Of a stretch of DNA of 64,000 nucleotides, positions 45,201 to 54,260 are shown in pieces. Source of the stretch: Longitalea luteola (GTDB lineage: Bacteria > Bacteroidota > Bacteroidia > Chitinophagales > Chitinophagaceae). How positions within the stretch are numbered: the stretch's first letter is position 1; each line of letters starts with the position of its first letter. The notes under the pieces were generated by a model, which was not told the origin of the DNA, ran no database searches, and saw nothing but the letters and a program-made list of their open reading frames with translations. Made by a program: the position numbers and the translations under genes. The DNA is taken from assembly GCF_017356035.1 (NCBI RefSeq), contig NZ_JAFIQX010000006.1, positions 1 to 64,000 of the forward strand, written 5' to 3'.

Positions 45201-45651
45201 TCCTTTTTTCACCGCGCAGCTTGCCGGAATAACACAGGTAAATATCCAGCCGTCCATCGCCATTGATATCGGCCATGGTGACGCCCGTCTTCCAGGGTCC
45301 CGGCCTGCCTGCTACGCCGGCTGATGCGGTGATATCTTCGAACCGCATAGCCCCTTTGTTAAGGTAAAGCTGGTTGTCGCCCATATTGGCGGTGAAATAA
45401 ATATCAGCCAGCCCGTCCCCGTTTACATCGCCGGTAGCCACCCCACCGCCATTATAAAAATACTCATACACCAATACATTCGTGTTCAAGCCCTCGGTGA
45501 GGGTATTGCTGAACGTAACCCGGGTACTGTCGGCGGGCAGCAGTGTGAACAGGGGATGAGCCTCCTTGGGGGCATCTTTGTTATGGCATGCCTGCAGCAG
45601 GGAAACAATGCCGATGATTATTAAGCAATATCCTCGTTTAAATTGATTCAT
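42277..45651 (-). CDS. VCBS/FG-GAP repeat lipoprotein with UnbV/ASPIC domain
   Basis: A 1124-residue lipoprotein (lipobox SLLQAC, Cys ~22). It is a large propeller-like protein with many FG-GAP/VCBS Asp-rich calcium loops (for example DVNGDGLADIYF, DINGDGRLDIYL, DLDRDGDLDAFL, DYNKDGHEDLLL). An ASPIC/UnbV segment lies at ~535-610 (LQVKLQGQPGNTQGIGAKI). This architecture (CRTAC1-like) suggests a surface binding scaffold. Around residues 370-390 a Gly/Pro-rich stretch (GLPPTHSGGGGGREGALPL) is encoded by an unusually GC-rich palindrome and looks like an in-frame insertion. It is co-transcribed with SusC/SusD upstream and the haloperoxidase downstream. Confidence 0.92.
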   Translation of the reverse strand: MNQFKRGYCLIIIGIVSLLQACHNKDAPKEAHPLFTLLPADSTRVTFSNTLTEGLNTNVLVYEYFYNGGGVATGDVNGDGLADIYFTANMGDNQLYLNKGAMRFEDITASAGVAGRPGPWKTGVTMADINGDGRLDIYLCYSGKLRGEKRINQLFINTGNNGKGYPQFQEQAQQYGLADSGYSTQAYFFDLDRDGDLDAFLLNHNPHSLPVLDEAGTAALLKKEDPAIGVRLLRNDKNYFTDITGRAGLSSSSLTYGLAAGIADLNGDSWPDLYISNDYTVPDYLYINNHNGTFTDQLKTSLGQNSQFSMGNDIADINNDALPDIYTLDMLPEDNHRQKLLFQPDNYEKFELNIRSGFHYQYMRNMLQLNIGGLPPTHSGGGGGREGALPLFSEIGQLAGVSNTDWSWAPLLADYNNDGWKDLMVTNGYLRDYTNLDFIKYMNDYVQSKGRLKREDVLELVHKIPSSNVINYLFANNKNCTFSNVSAQWGFTTASNSNGAAYADLDNDGDLDLVINNINQPAFIYRNEARQQNSSHYLQVKLQGQPGNTQGIGAKIILYSKAGEQYLEQMPTRGYLSTVASTLHFGLGAQTVIDSLRVIWLSGKQQLLQTIEADQVLVVDEKAATESYESLPEAPALFMETNAPIPYKASVNAINDFKRQPLLVSPLSFNGPCLVKGDVNDDGLEDIFTGGGNGEAAKIYIQQKGGRFLAKPQPAFETDRQREDADAVIVDLNGDGARDLYVASGGYHNYTPDDPLLQDRLYLNDGKGNFTKIENALPAMRVSKSCVRAQDINNDGFIDLFVGGRVIPGRYPEPPESFLLINDGKGHFTNRIHAIAPVLSKAGMITDAAWIDMNNDSRNDLVVVGEWMPVSIYINVDNTLHDQTQQYFNTRYRGWWNRIATGDFNKDGRPDLVIGNLGLNTQCRASDTEPADLYYKDFDGNGAIDPIFCLYIQGKSYPYCTRDELLDQISLMRTRFIDYKSYADATLTDIFTKEEINGAGHLQANYLQTAYFESNAAGKLRLKALPVETQNAPVYTITPLDYNKDGHEDLLLCGNMNKARLRPGKSDANHGVLLQNDGKGGFTYVNQQRSGFYLKGDVRSVAAINQLLLFGINQQPLKAYTLTR
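44486..44539. repeat. GC-rich palindromic insertion in the VCBS gene
   Basis: Arms GCCTCCCCC and GGGGGAGGC flank CCTCCGGAG, with further C-rich and G-rich flanks. It encodes a Gly/Pro stretch absent from the surrounding repeat pattern. The base composition contrasts sharply with the rest of the gene. Confidence 0.55.
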
Positions 45652-45661
45652 GTATCGTTAA

Positions 45662-45775
45662 ACAATTTCTGATTTCGGGATTTTGAGATTTCGGGATTTC
45701 ATTTATTTTTTGCCTTCGACAAATCGCAAATCTCGAAATCTCAAAATCTCGAAATCGCGCAATCGCTAAAATTCC
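45662..45775. repeat. AATCTCAAA hairpin repeat (family A)
   Basis: GATTTCGGGATTTTGAGATTT on one side pairs in opposite sense with AAATCTCGAAATCTCAAAAT on the other. It lies between SusD and the VCBS gene within one operon. Confidence 0.65.
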
Positions 45776-45812
45776 TTATATCCTGAAAGCTTAAACGAAT
45801 GTAAAAATGTGA

Positions 45813-47693
45813 TTAATTATACCCCGGGTTTTGAATCAACTTCAGGTTCGTATTCATTTCATCCTGCGATATAGGCCTGAAATACATTTTATCGTCCCAT
45901 TTACGGTTCTCCTGCGCATTTACTTCCAGCGGGGTGTAAGTATAATTATACCTGGTCTCATCGCGTCTGTAGGGCGATGGGGGCGTAGCACCCGGTTTCA
46001 GGTTGCCTACCACATCGATATATCGCAGCTTACGGCCAAGCGTTGTGGGTCCTATCATCCAGCGGCGGCAATCGTGGTAGCGATGATCTTCAAAAGCCAG
46101 CTCAACCCTTCTTTCATTCCTGTACCGCTCTTTGAGCGCTGCCCCCGTTTCGTTGATCGCCGGCATACCTGCCCGGAACCGTATCCTGTTCAGCCAGGTC
46201 AATGCTTCAATATCTTCGCCCAGCTCTATACATGCTTCTATATAATTCAGCACCGCCTCCGTATAACGGAAAAAAGGCCAGGGAATGGTTTGCCGCGTGG
46301 TATTGTCTACAATATTTGGATCGGGGTCTATGAACTTGCGCATGTAATAACCGGTCCAGCTGCCATTCCAGTTTTCTATAGAACTGTTCCGCGTATCCAG
46401 ACCGGCCAGGAACTGGCCACCGCCCTGGTCGTATTTACCGGTCTGGATCTGGTTGGCAGGGTCAACATTACCCGATATCTTATCCCGGGGTTTCCAGTCG
46501 GCCCCATCGTATAAGATCGTTGCATAGAAACGCGGGTCGCGATTCGTATATGGCTGTGCTTTATGGGCAGGATTGTTCCAGTCGAATTTCGATCCATCCA
46601 TCATTTCATAATCGTCCACCAGCTGCTGTACCGGCGTATTGCCGGCCCAGTTATGATATCCATTGGGGCCATTGTTCAATCCTACATACATTCCCCCGTA
46701 TTCGTCCTTGCTGTTTGTCCAGTAACGGCCAAAGAGGATCTCAGTTTCAGCGAATTTGTCTACGTCGCCGAATTTACTGCCGCCGCCCATGGCCAGGGAG
46801 ATGTAATTCTTTTTGCCTTCAGCAGCCGATACCGGCGCATTCAGGTTCATCTTGTAGCCAAGGGTAGATGCTGCATCCATCACGGCTTTGGCGGCGTTTT
46901 TGGCGGCTGTCCACCTGGCCTTACGATCGCCGCCCGGATAACCCAGTAATTCCGGATTGGCATAACCACTGATCAACGTTGATCTTGATCTGGCAGTAGG
47001 CATGTCGTGCAGGTCACTGGCAGTATACAACAGCATGCGCGATTTCAATGCCATGGCAGCCAGTTCGCTGGCCCGGCCGGCCGGCATGGTCTTTCCTTTT
47101 AATTGCAGTATGGCGCTATCGCATTCTTTTATGATAAAGTCAACACATTCCTGCCAGGTGTTTCGCGTTACACTGTAATCTTCACCCAGTCCGTATGACC
47201 GGGTAATGAGCGGTACACCTCCATAATACCGAACCAGCTGATGATAGTAATAGGCCCGCATGAAATGCGCTTCTCCCTGCAGCCGTTCATTAAGTGGCGG
47301 GTCGTCGAAACTGGCTGTGCGTAAGTTCTCCAGCGCCAGGTTGGCCTGCCTGATCTTGGCATACATATCGTTATTACCGGCGTCTTTACCCCAGCGGTAA
47401 TTCACGTTCACCCAGCCGATGTTCGAGGGATTCAGTGTGCCCTCATTTACAATATTGATCCCACGGCTGGGATGGGTAAATAACGCTTCGTCTGACAATG
47501 ATGCGAGCATCTGTTCATCAAATCCGCCCTGGCCCAGTCCCGTATAGATACCGGTGACAAAAGCTTCCGCCAATGCACCGTCTTTCCAGGCATCTTCTGA
47601 TGGTACTCTATCCAGGGGTTTTGTATCAAGAAAATCACGATTACAGCTGCCCGCCACCGCAATGATGAATACACAAAACAGGATCTTTTTCAT
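45813..47693 (-). CDS. SusD/RagB-family surface lipoprotein (long form)
   Basis: A 626-residue SusD-type lipoprotein with lipobox IAVAGSC (Cys ~17) and N-terminal FLDTKPLDRVP. The helical TPR core is visible (LQGEAHFMRAYYYHQLVRYYGGVPL). The C-terminal end carries the usual ERRVELAFEDHRYHDCRRW and YFRPISQDEMNTN. It is longer than the other SusD here (448), with insertions in the middle third. It is the binding partner of the SusC encoded 20 nt upstream. Confidence 0.94.
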   Translation of the reverse strand: MKKILFCVFIIAVAGSCNRDFLDTKPLDRVPSEDAWKDGALAEAFVTGIYTGLGQGGFDEQMLASLSDEALFTHPSRGINIVNEGTLNPSNIGWVNVNYRWGKDAGNNDMYAKIRQANLALENLRTASFDDPPLNERLQGEAHFMRAYYYHQLVRYYGGVPLITRSYGLGEDYSVTRNTWQECVDFIIKECDSAILQLKGKTMPAGRASELAAMALKSRMLLYTASDLHDMPTARSRSTLISGYANPELLGYPGGDRKARWTAAKNAAKAVMDAASTLGYKMNLNAPVSAAEGKKNYISLAMGGGSKFGDVDKFAETEILFGRYWTNSKDEYGGMYVGLNNGPNGYHNWAGNTPVQQLVDDYEMMDGSKFDWNNPAHKAQPYTNRDPRFYATILYDGADWKPRDKISGNVDPANQIQTGKYDQGGGQFLAGLDTRNSSIENWNGSWTGYYMRKFIDPDPNIVDNTTRQTIPWPFFRYTEAVLNYIEACIELGEDIEALTWLNRIRFRAGMPAINETGAALKERYRNERRVELAFEDHRYHDCRRWMIGPTTLGRKLRYIDVVGNLKPGATPPSPYRRDETRYNYTYTPLEVNAQENRKWDDKMYFRPISQDEMNTNLKLIQNPGYN

Positions 47694-47713
47694 CTATGAT
47701 AATTTTAAAAATT

Positions 47714-50700
47714 TTAGAATGATACTCTTGCGCCCACATTCAGTATTCTTGCCTGCGGATAATACTGTCCATTGCCACTCGTTGATTCCGGATCCCAGAT
47801 CTTCATTTTATCAAATGTGACCAGGTTAATACCGTTTGCATACAGCCGGAGATTGCTGATGCCTGCCCGCTGTATGACCTTTGACGGGAGGTTATAGCCA
47901 AATTCGATGTTCTTCATGCGCAGGTAATTGCTTTTCCGCAGCCAATAGGTATTGGTGCCGAAAGCTCCGCCGGCAAAATAGGTATTACCCCTGTTCACCA
48001 AACGTGGATCAACGCTGCTGGGATTTTCCACCGTCCAGCGATTATCATAGGAGTATTGGAGGAAATTGCCAATGGTGCCCGACTCGGTACCAATGAACAA
48101 CAAACCACCCGTAGCGCCCTGGAATAATATCGTGCAATCGAAATTCTTGTATTGCAGGTTGAAGTTTACCCCGCCGGTAAACCAGGGGTCGCGGTTCTTT
48201 TCCAGGCGTACCCGGTCATCGGCGTTGATCTTACCGTTTCCATCGATATCTTTCAACTTCATATCACCCGGTAATAATTTATTGGTGGCAGCGCTGTAGT
48301 CGATGGTATTCTTGTTGATATCATCCTGGTCGATAAACACGCCATCGTACTCATACACCAGGAAAGCGGCGCCATTGGTGCCGAAGGTTTTCCCCTTTGA
48401 GAGCTGATGTGGTTTCAGGCCAGGTGTTTCCGGCAGATTGATCACTTTATTGCGGGCATAACCGCCGTTCACGCTTACACTAAAACGCAGGTCACCGAAA
48501 TAATCGTTGTAACCGATATTAAATTCAAATCCTTTGTTACTGACCTTACCCAGGTTCTCAGGTGGTAAAGTAATACCGGCAGAAGCTGGTACTACCGCAG
48601 AATTCTGCATGAGGATCTTCGTACGGATATTATTGAATACATCCAGTTCAAAGGTGAGGCGGCTGTTCAACGCAGAACCTTCCAAACCCACATTGGCATT
48701 GTTGGCCACTTCCCAGGTATAACCCGGATTGGGCACACCTGTTTCTGTCAGCGTTTTCACCATATTGCCGCCCATGATATACGTGTTCAAGCCGTAGGTG
48801 GCCAGGTACCGGTACTCCTGCAATACATTATCGAAGAGAATATTGTCGTTCCCCATCTGTCCCCACGACGCGCGTAATTTCAGGTTATTGATAAAGGATA
48901 CCCCTCTGAAAAATTTTTCTTCTGACAAACGCCAGCCAAGCAATACACCGGGGAAGAAACCAAAGCGATCGCTGGCCGGGAACATATAGGAGCCGTCATA
49001 GCGCCACAGGAATTCGATCATGTATCGTTCCTTATAGTTGTAATTCGCCCGGCCGAAATAACTCAGGCGCGCCCGTTTGTACGCACTGCCGTTGTTATTA
49101 AGCTGGGCATCTCCACCAGCCAGGAGCTGGTCAATAGCAGTAGAAATATAATTACGGCGGAATGCATTGAAGGTCTGGTTTTCGATCGTTTCGCGGGTTA
49201 CTGCAGCCAGCAGGTTCAACGTATGATCACCAAAAGTGCGGTCGTAATTAATAAAACCGGAGAGGTTGATGTTCAGTTGGTCTTCCTGCGATTCGGTGAG
49301 GCGGGGATCAGTGAAAGTAGAACGAACCGAGCGGGTGAGTTTGGGCGTAACGCCATCGGCTTCATAGCTCGTTTTGTCCCAGTTATACAGGTACCAGGGC
49401 GTTTCCCAACGCTTGCCACGACGGAAGTATCTGTCCACCGCTGCAAAACCGGATATTTTCAGGCCCTCTACAAATGGCACCTGGATATCGACACGGCCAT
49501 TGGTTTGAAAATAATCGCGGCGGTCTTTATCATAACCCGTCTGATTGGTGGTGATCACCACCGGGTTTTGGCCGTTCTCGATATCGGGCCCGGGTAAACC
49601 ATTGGGCCAGATCGCCTGCTCAGTAGGTTTACCGCGCATGAGCATCCGAAAGATGGGCTGTGCGCCTACGGTTGGAAAGAACCGGAACTCTTCCCTCGCC
49701 GTTAATCCGATATTGGTATTGATGTATTTATTTACTTTGGCATCGAGGTTAAGGCGCATATCATATTGCTTGTAACCGGTAGCCGAATTCTTATAATAAC
49801 CGTCCTGGTTATTATATCCCACCGAGGCGAGGTATTTTACGTTTTCTGAACCACCAGATAGTTGCACATTGTGTCTCGATTGGGGCGACCAGTTCTTCAG
49901 CGTGGTCTTGAACCAGTCGGTATTGGGATGCGCCCAGGGATCGGAACCATCAGCGAATTTGCGGATGTCTTCAGGGGAGTAAATGGCATCTACTTTTACG
50001 CCATTATCAGTACGCGTGTAAGTCCCGTTTTGCTTGAAGGCATTCCAGCCGGCAGTCCATTGATCGGCAGGCAGGTCGAACAGGGTGAGTTCATTGATGA
50101 TCGTAGCATATTCTACTGCATCGCTCATTTCGGGTATGCGCGTCGGTTGCGACCAACCCTGGTTGAAATCATACGACAATTGCGGCTTGCCCGATTTGCC
50201 GCGTTTGGTGGTAATGAGAATAACGCCATTGGCAGCCCGCGAACCATAAATGGCAGCAGCTGCATCTTTCAGGATCGACATGCTTTCAATATCGGCCGGG
50301 TTCAGGCGTTCGAGCCCCCCGGCCCGGTCGGGCACCCCGTCAATGACGATCAAAGCGCCGCTGTTGTTCGGCGTGTTGGAACCACGGATGCGGATGGTTG
50401 ATCCATCATAACCTGGTTCACCGCTCGATTGAATAGTGGTAACGCCCGGCAAACGCCCGGCTAATGCGTTCGACAAATTCACTGAAGGCGATTTCGCCAG
50501 TTCGGCGCCTTTTACCTGCGCAACTGCACCGGTGACCGTTACTTTCTTTTGCGTGCCATAACCAACCACCACAATTTCGCCTAACTGCCCGTTGCCACCG
50601 GCTGACAGCGCGATCGTTATGGTCGTTTTTCCGGCAACGTCCACTTCCTGGGTTTTAAAACCAACAGAGGAAAATACCAGGATGGTATTGCCGTCCGGTA

Positions 50701-51247
50701 CATTGATGGTAAAATTGCCTTCTGCATCGGTATTGGTGCCGGTTGATGTGCCTTTGACAATGATGCTGACACCAGGCAGCGGCGTGCCTTTATCATCGGT
50801 CACCTGCCCCCTGATCTCCTGCAAGGCGGCCGCTTCTACTTTTACAGTCAATACATCGATACCGGGTGGTTCAGCCAGTGTCATGGACGAGGTTCTGTAT
50901 AATATGATGCGGTCTTTTACCAGTTTAAAGGTGATGCCAAATGGAGACAGCAGTTCTTCCAGTACCTCACCCAGTTTCTTCTGACTGGCTTTAATAGATA
51001 CTTTGCGGCCTGCTTCAATGGTCTTTGAACTATACACAAAACGGGCGCCTGTTTGATGCTGAAGCACATTGAACACGTCTTTCAGCTGTCCTTTTTCAAC
51101 AGACAACGAAACGATCTTGTCGAGGATGCCCTGTGCTTCTGCTGAATTAAAATAGGCGTAAGTGTTCAGGAAGAGAACGAGGAATGCTTGCAGAAACCCG
51201 AGCCTCAGGGCAATAGGTTTCATTGCAACTAATCGTTGATAATTCAT
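47714..51247 (-). CDS. SusC/RagA TonB-dependent transporter with STN domain
   Basis: A 1177-residue outer-membrane transporter. It has a signal sequence (~1-38), an STN domain (~42-112), a carboxypeptidase-regulatory-like domain (~145-230, RGQVTDDKGTPLPGVSIIVKG) and a plug (~240-355) with the RagA-type motif YGSRAANGVILITTKRG. The barrel ends ILNVGARVSF. The TonB-box-like VVVGYGTQKKVTVTGAV precedes the plug. Alternative ATGs at 51274 and 51223 exist; 51247 is used as the middle option. It forms an import unit with the SusD gene downstream and is paired with FecR and sigma upstream. The cargo side (VCBS and haloperoxidase) gives no firm substrate. Confidence 0.93.
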   Translation of the reverse strand: MNYQRLVAMKPIALRLGFLQAFLVLFLNTYAYFNSAEAQGILDKIVSLSVEKGQLKDVFNVLQHQTGARFVYSSKTIEAGRKVSIKASQKKLGEVLEELLSPFGITFKLVKDRIILYRTSSMTLAEPPGIDVLTVKVEAAALQEIRGQVTDDKGTPLPGVSIIVKGTSTGTNTDAEGNFTINVPDGNTILVFSSVGFKTQEVDVAGKTTITIALSAGGNGQLGEIVVVGYGTQKKVTVTGAVAQVKGAELAKSPSVNLSNALAGRLPGVTTIQSSGEPGYDGSTIRIRGSNTPNNSGALIVIDGVPDRAGGLERLNPADIESMSILKDAAAAIYGSRAANGVILITTKRGKSGKPQLSYDFNQGWSQPTRIPEMSDAVEYATIINELTLFDLPADQWTAGWNAFKQNGTYTRTDNGVKVDAIYSPEDIRKFADGSDPWAHPNTDWFKTTLKNWSPQSRHNVQLSGGSENVKYLASVGYNNQDGYYKNSATGYKQYDMRLNLDAKVNKYINTNIGLTAREEFRFFPTVGAQPIFRMLMRGKPTEQAIWPNGLPGPDIENGQNPVVITTNQTGYDKDRRDYFQTNGRVDIQVPFVEGLKISGFAAVDRYFRRGKRWETPWYLYNWDKTSYEADGVTPKLTRSVRSTFTDPRLTESQEDQLNINLSGFINYDRTFGDHTLNLLAAVTRETIENQTFNAFRRNYISTAIDQLLAGGDAQLNNNGSAYKRARLSYFGRANYNYKERYMIEFLWRYDGSYMFPASDRFGFFPGVLLGWRLSEEKFFRGVSFINNLKLRASWGQMGNDNILFDNVLQEYRYLATYGLNTYIMGGNMVKTLTETGVPNPGYTWEVANNANVGLEGSALNSRLTFELDVFNNIRTKILMQNSAVVPASAGITLPPENLGKVSNKGFEFNIGYNDYFGDLRFSVSVNGGYARNKVINLPETPGLKPHQLSKGKTFGTNGAAFLVYEYDGVFIDQDDINKNTIDYSAATNKLLPGDMKLKDIDGNGKINADDRVRLEKNRDPWFTGGVNFNLQYKNFDCTILFQGATGGLLFIGTESGTIGNFLQYSYDNRWTVENPSSVDPRLVNRGNTYFAGGAFGTNTYWLRKSNYLRMKNIEFGYNLPSKVIQRAGISNLRLYANGINLVTFDKMKIWDPESTSGNGQYYPQARILNVGARVSF

Positions 51248-51305
51248 AGATGAGTTGTTATGGGTGAATGGCATTACAGAAAACAGGGGGCCAATAAATG
51301 ACCTG

Positions 51306-51323
51306 TTCCGGTATTTGCCGGAA
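51306..51323. promoter_or_regulatory. Short hairpin upstream of the SusC gene
   Basis: TTCCGG/CCGGAA, 6-bp arms with a 6-nt loop, about 60 nt upstream of the chosen SusC start. Weak candidate for an operator or leader hairpin. Confidence 0.25.
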
Positions 51324-51455
51324 ATTCACAATTGATCAGGGAGATCATTCAATAATAATATGTCAGGAAAGCTGTTCCCGGTGCGGGACTACGTGATGAA
51401 TAGTTTTTCTCTCATGCGACAATCGTTTTGGATGTTGGGTAATTGTTAGTTGCTT

Positions 51456-52517
51456 TCATTCACAGCCTGACCCCTTAATGAGAATTCGTGTGCCGCGAAC
51501 CTCATAAGAAGCCTGCATGGATTCACAAATAATTTCCAGTTGATCAAACAGGTCCTGTCCTTTGATATCTCCTGTAAAAAGACATTTTGCCAGGCTTTCA
51601 TTTTCCATCACCATTTCAATGTGATAAAACCGTTCCAGGTAAAGCAATACTCTTGCCAATGGTGCTTCTTCAAAAACGAAATTCAATTCCGTGATCCTTT
51701 CCTCCGCATTTCGCTCTGCAGCTACGGGCAGGGGAATGTCAACCAGGGTAGTTCTGAAATGATGATCGGTACCATTATATATCACCCGTTGGTTGGGCTT
51801 CAGGATCACACCGCCCGATTCATCATTCCGCCTGTTCTGTACGGTTTGCCGGCCATATTCATATACAGCTACCTTACCTGTTCGAACGGATACTTCGATG
51901 TTTTTTGTACGGGGATTGTTCTTCACATAAAAACTGGTTCCCAATACCTGGGTAACAATGTTTTTGCTATACACATAAAAAGGTGATCTGGGGTTACGGG
52001 TCACTTTAAAGAAAGCATTTCCTTCCAGGTATACTTCTCTTTTATGGCCGGCAAATGAATCGCTGAATTGGACTATCGCCTTTGGCTCCAGGATCACCAT
52101 CGATCCATCCGGCAAAAGAACAGTATCATTAAAGGGCTTGTCATTCTTTACCTGGTGCAGATCCGCCAACTGCGCCTGGCGTTTTGCTATTGCTGACTTA
52201 GTATCATTACCCAGGTACCACCAGGCCGCTGCTAATATGCCTCCGGTGATAACAGCGGCACTTAACCAGCGCAGCCATAGGGGAACAACGGCTGGTTCCT
52301 TTGGTAAGGCCCGGCTGCCGGAATGCAGCGTTTGCTGTTGAATTTTTGGCCAAAGGCGCTCCAGGGACTCCTTTATTTCCTCAGGCGGCAGAGATGGATC
52401 AATGCCTTCCTCATCACCCAGTAGGTCGTACCATTGTTCAACCAGTTTCCGTTCTTCCTCAGTGCAATCATTCTCTACATACCGTTTCAGCAAATGATAA
52501 AAGGCCTTTCGATTCAT
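51456..52517 (-). CDS. FecR-type anti-sigma factor
   Basis: A 353-residue protein with cytoplasmic helices (1-75), a transmembrane helix (~84-102), a FecR domain (~125-230, DTVLLPDGSMVILEPKAIVQF, VLGTSFYVKNN) and a C-terminal DUF4974-like domain (~265-350, FEEAPLARVLLYLERFYHI). It is expected to relay the occupancy of the SusC at 47714-51247 to the sigma factor at 53662-54237. A PD40 lipoprotein gene lies between it and the sigma gene, which is unusual. Confidence 0.93.
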   Translation of the reverse strand: MNRKAFYHLLKRYVENDCTEEERKLVEQWYDLLGDEEGIDPSLPPEEIKESLERLWPKIQQQTLHSGSRALPKEPAVVPLWLRWLSAAVITGGILAAAWWYLGNDTKSAIAKRQAQLADLHQVKNDKPFNDTVLLPDGSMVILEPKAIVQFSDSFAGHKREVYLEGNAFFKVTRNPRSPFYVYSKNIVTQVLGTSFYVKNNPRTKNIEVSVRTGKVAVYEYGRQTVQNRRNDESGGVILKPNQRVIYNGTDHHFRTTLVDIPLPVAAERNAEERITELNFVFEEAPLARVLLYLERFYHIEMVMENESLAKCLFTGDIKGQDLFDQLEIICESMQASYEVRGTRILIKGSGCE

Positions 52518-52605
52518 GTAGTTTTGTTTGTCTCTGCAGGCAGAGGTATTATTAAGTCGTTTGAAATGGAAGTACCCCTAAAGGGTGGATAATAAATTTA
52601 CAGGG

Positions 52606-52722
52606 GAGAGATAACAAGTTACAGGTTCCAGGTTATAAGTTTCGGGGTAGACGGTTGCCGGTTACGAGCTTGCGGTTAAAAGTTGTTTTTCCCTGTAACC
52701 TGTAACTTGTAACTGCATGTAC
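52606..52722. repeat. GTTACAGG palindromic repeat (family B)
   Basis: CAAGTTACAGGTTCCAGGTTA on the left and CCTGTAACCTGTAACTTG on the right, in the spacer between the PD40 and FecR genes. Confidence 0.6.
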
Positions 52723-52750
52723 GCGCATCACACCTGTATCAGATTAACGA

Positions 52751-53629
52751 TCAACGTTTCAGAACATCGCTGCCGATCCACTTAACATTGAACTCACTGC
52801 TGAAAAAGAAGTATTTGCCATCGGGCGACAAATAGGGGCAGTATTCGTAGGTTTTGGTGTTTATTCCATGGCCTAAAGCGGTAGGCGTCTGCCATTGTCC
52901 GTTCAGGTTATAGGAGATATAAAGATCGGCCTGTCCCAGTCCGCCCGGCCGGTCAGATGCAAAGACGATATACGATTCATCAGGGGCGATCAATGGGTCA
53001 TGCTCATCGGATTGGGTATTGACGCTATTGCCCAGGGTCACCGGTCTTTCATAGCCATTCACCCCTTTTTTACTTACATACAGATCGAGGTTACCATCGC
53101 GATAGGAAGAAAAGAAGATAGCACCCGAACGGGATACGGAGACGTAATATTCGGTACTGTCGCTATTGACCGCGGCAAGATACTCCGGCGCGGCATAACC
53201 ATCGGCCAGTTTGGCCATGCGGTAAATATCATAATCCTTCGTAGTGTCGCTGTTGTCTTTGGGCCGGTTCGAGATAAAGTAGATAGCGCTGTCGGCCGCC
53301 ACAAAAGGATCTACGTTGGAATACAGCGTATCGAACAGGGGACTGATGGTTTCCGGCTGCCATTGCTTATTGCTGTACACCGATTGAAAGATCATATATT
53401 TCCGGTTCTGGGAACGGGCGAACAGGAAGGTTTTGCCATCCGCAGTAAATGTTGCGTTGAAGTCGAGGGTATCTTTTGACACAATACCCGGCAGAAATAC
53501 TTTAGCTGCTGAATCGGGCGTTGGCTGCGGATATGCGATGGTGTTTGAAGTGCCGGAAGAACAGGCTGAGAAACAGCCGGCAAGGGCTATAATTAACCAG
53601 GCAGCACTCGATGTACAATTGAATTTCAT
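52751..53629 (-). CDS. PD40/TolB-like propeller lipoprotein
   Basis: A 292-residue lipoprotein with lipobox GCFSAC (Cys ~23) and a ~250-residue beta-propeller of PD40/WD40-like blades. The repeated blade words are DGKTFLFARSQN, DSAIYFISNRP, SGAIFFSSYRDGN, DESYIVFASDRPGGLGQADLYIS and DGKYFFFSSEFN. It likely binds a peptidoglycan or protein partner or a carbohydrate on the periplasmic side. It lies 32 nt after the sigma gene and 233 nt before FecR, so it is part of the regulatory front of the locus and could tune signalling. Confidence 0.87.
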   Translation of the reverse strand: MKFNCTSSAAWLIIALAGCFSACSSGTSNTIAYPQPTPDSAAKVFLPGIVSKDTLDFNATFTADGKTFLFARSQNRKYMIFQSVYSNKQWQPETISPLFDTLYSNVDPFVAADSAIYFISNRPKDNSDTTKDYDIYRMAKLADGYAAPEYLAAVNSDSTEYYVSVSRSGAIFFSSYRDGNLDLYVSKKGVNGYERPVTLGNSVNTQSDEHDPLIAPDESYIVFASDRPGGLGQADLYISYNLNGQWQTPTALGHGINTKTYEYCPYLSPDGKYFFFSSEFNVKWIGSDVLKR

Positions 53630-53661
53630 AGCAGAAGGGGTTTATGCAGGTGATAAGGTAT

Positions 53662-54237
53662 TTAAAGACTTAACAGGAATAATTCAACAATGATGAAATC
53701 CTTCAGGTGCAGGCGCATAAATTTCAACGATTGCGTTACATGATACTCCACGGCTTTTTCAGACAGGTTCATATGCTGGGCGATCTCTTTGGTAGAACGC
53801 TTTTCATACCGGCTTAAGCGGAATATTTCCTGTGTTTTATGCGGCAGTTTTTTGATGGTATTATCGATGGCGATAGACAACTCATGTAATAACAGTCTTG
53901 ATTCGGAGGAATTCTCCTGTATGGCCAGCTGATCCCTGGCTGACTGGTAATACTTCTCCCTGATAAGCTGTGAGCGGATATAATCGATCACCTGGTAGCG
54001 AACGGCTGATTGCAGGTAGGATGACAGGTGCTGGATCTGGGCGGTTTCGCGTTTTACCCACAAACTGATAAAAAGATTTTGCACGAGCTCTTCGGCAATG
54101 GCTTTCGACCGTACCTTTTTCAGTGCAGCCAAAAAGACCTGTTCACTATAACGCACATAAATTTCCTCCAAAGCAGCTCCATCACCGGCTTTGAGTAATT
54201 TCAAAAGTATCGCATCGTCAACAACCTTGTAGTTCAT
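53662..54237 (-). CDS. ECF RNA polymerase sigma factor
   Basis: A 191-residue ECF sigma factor. Region 2 shows IYVRYSEQVFLAALKKVRS and ELVQNLFISLWVKRE. Region 4 shows LPHKTQEIFRLSRYEKRS and the HTH TKEIAQHMNLSEKAVEYHVTQS. The tail is hydrophobic (LKDFIIVELFLLSL). It heads the longest locus in the window, ending with the haloperoxidase gene. A TATATTTG -7 box lies just 16 nt upstream of the start, so the leader would be very short. Confidence 0.93.
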   Translation of the reverse strand: MNYKVVDDAILLKLLKAGDGAALEEIYVRYSEQVFLAALKKVRSKAIAEELVQNLFISLWVKRETAQIQHLSSYLQSAVRYQVIDYIRSQLIREKYYQSARDQLAIQENSSESRLLLHELSIAIDNTIKKLPHKTQEIFRLSRYEKRSTKEIAQHMNLSEKAVEYHVTQSLKFMRLHLKDFIIVELFLLSL

Positions 54238-54252
54238 ATGGCTGGGTCAATA

Positions 54253-54260
54253 CAAATATA
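54253..54260 (-). promoter_or_regulatory. -7 box for the ECF sigma gene
   Basis: On the minus strand this reads TATATTTG, an exact TAnnTTTG match. It is preceded 21 nt upstream by TTTTC as a weak -33. It puts the transcription start within ~10 nt of the ATG at 54237. Confidence 0.5.
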
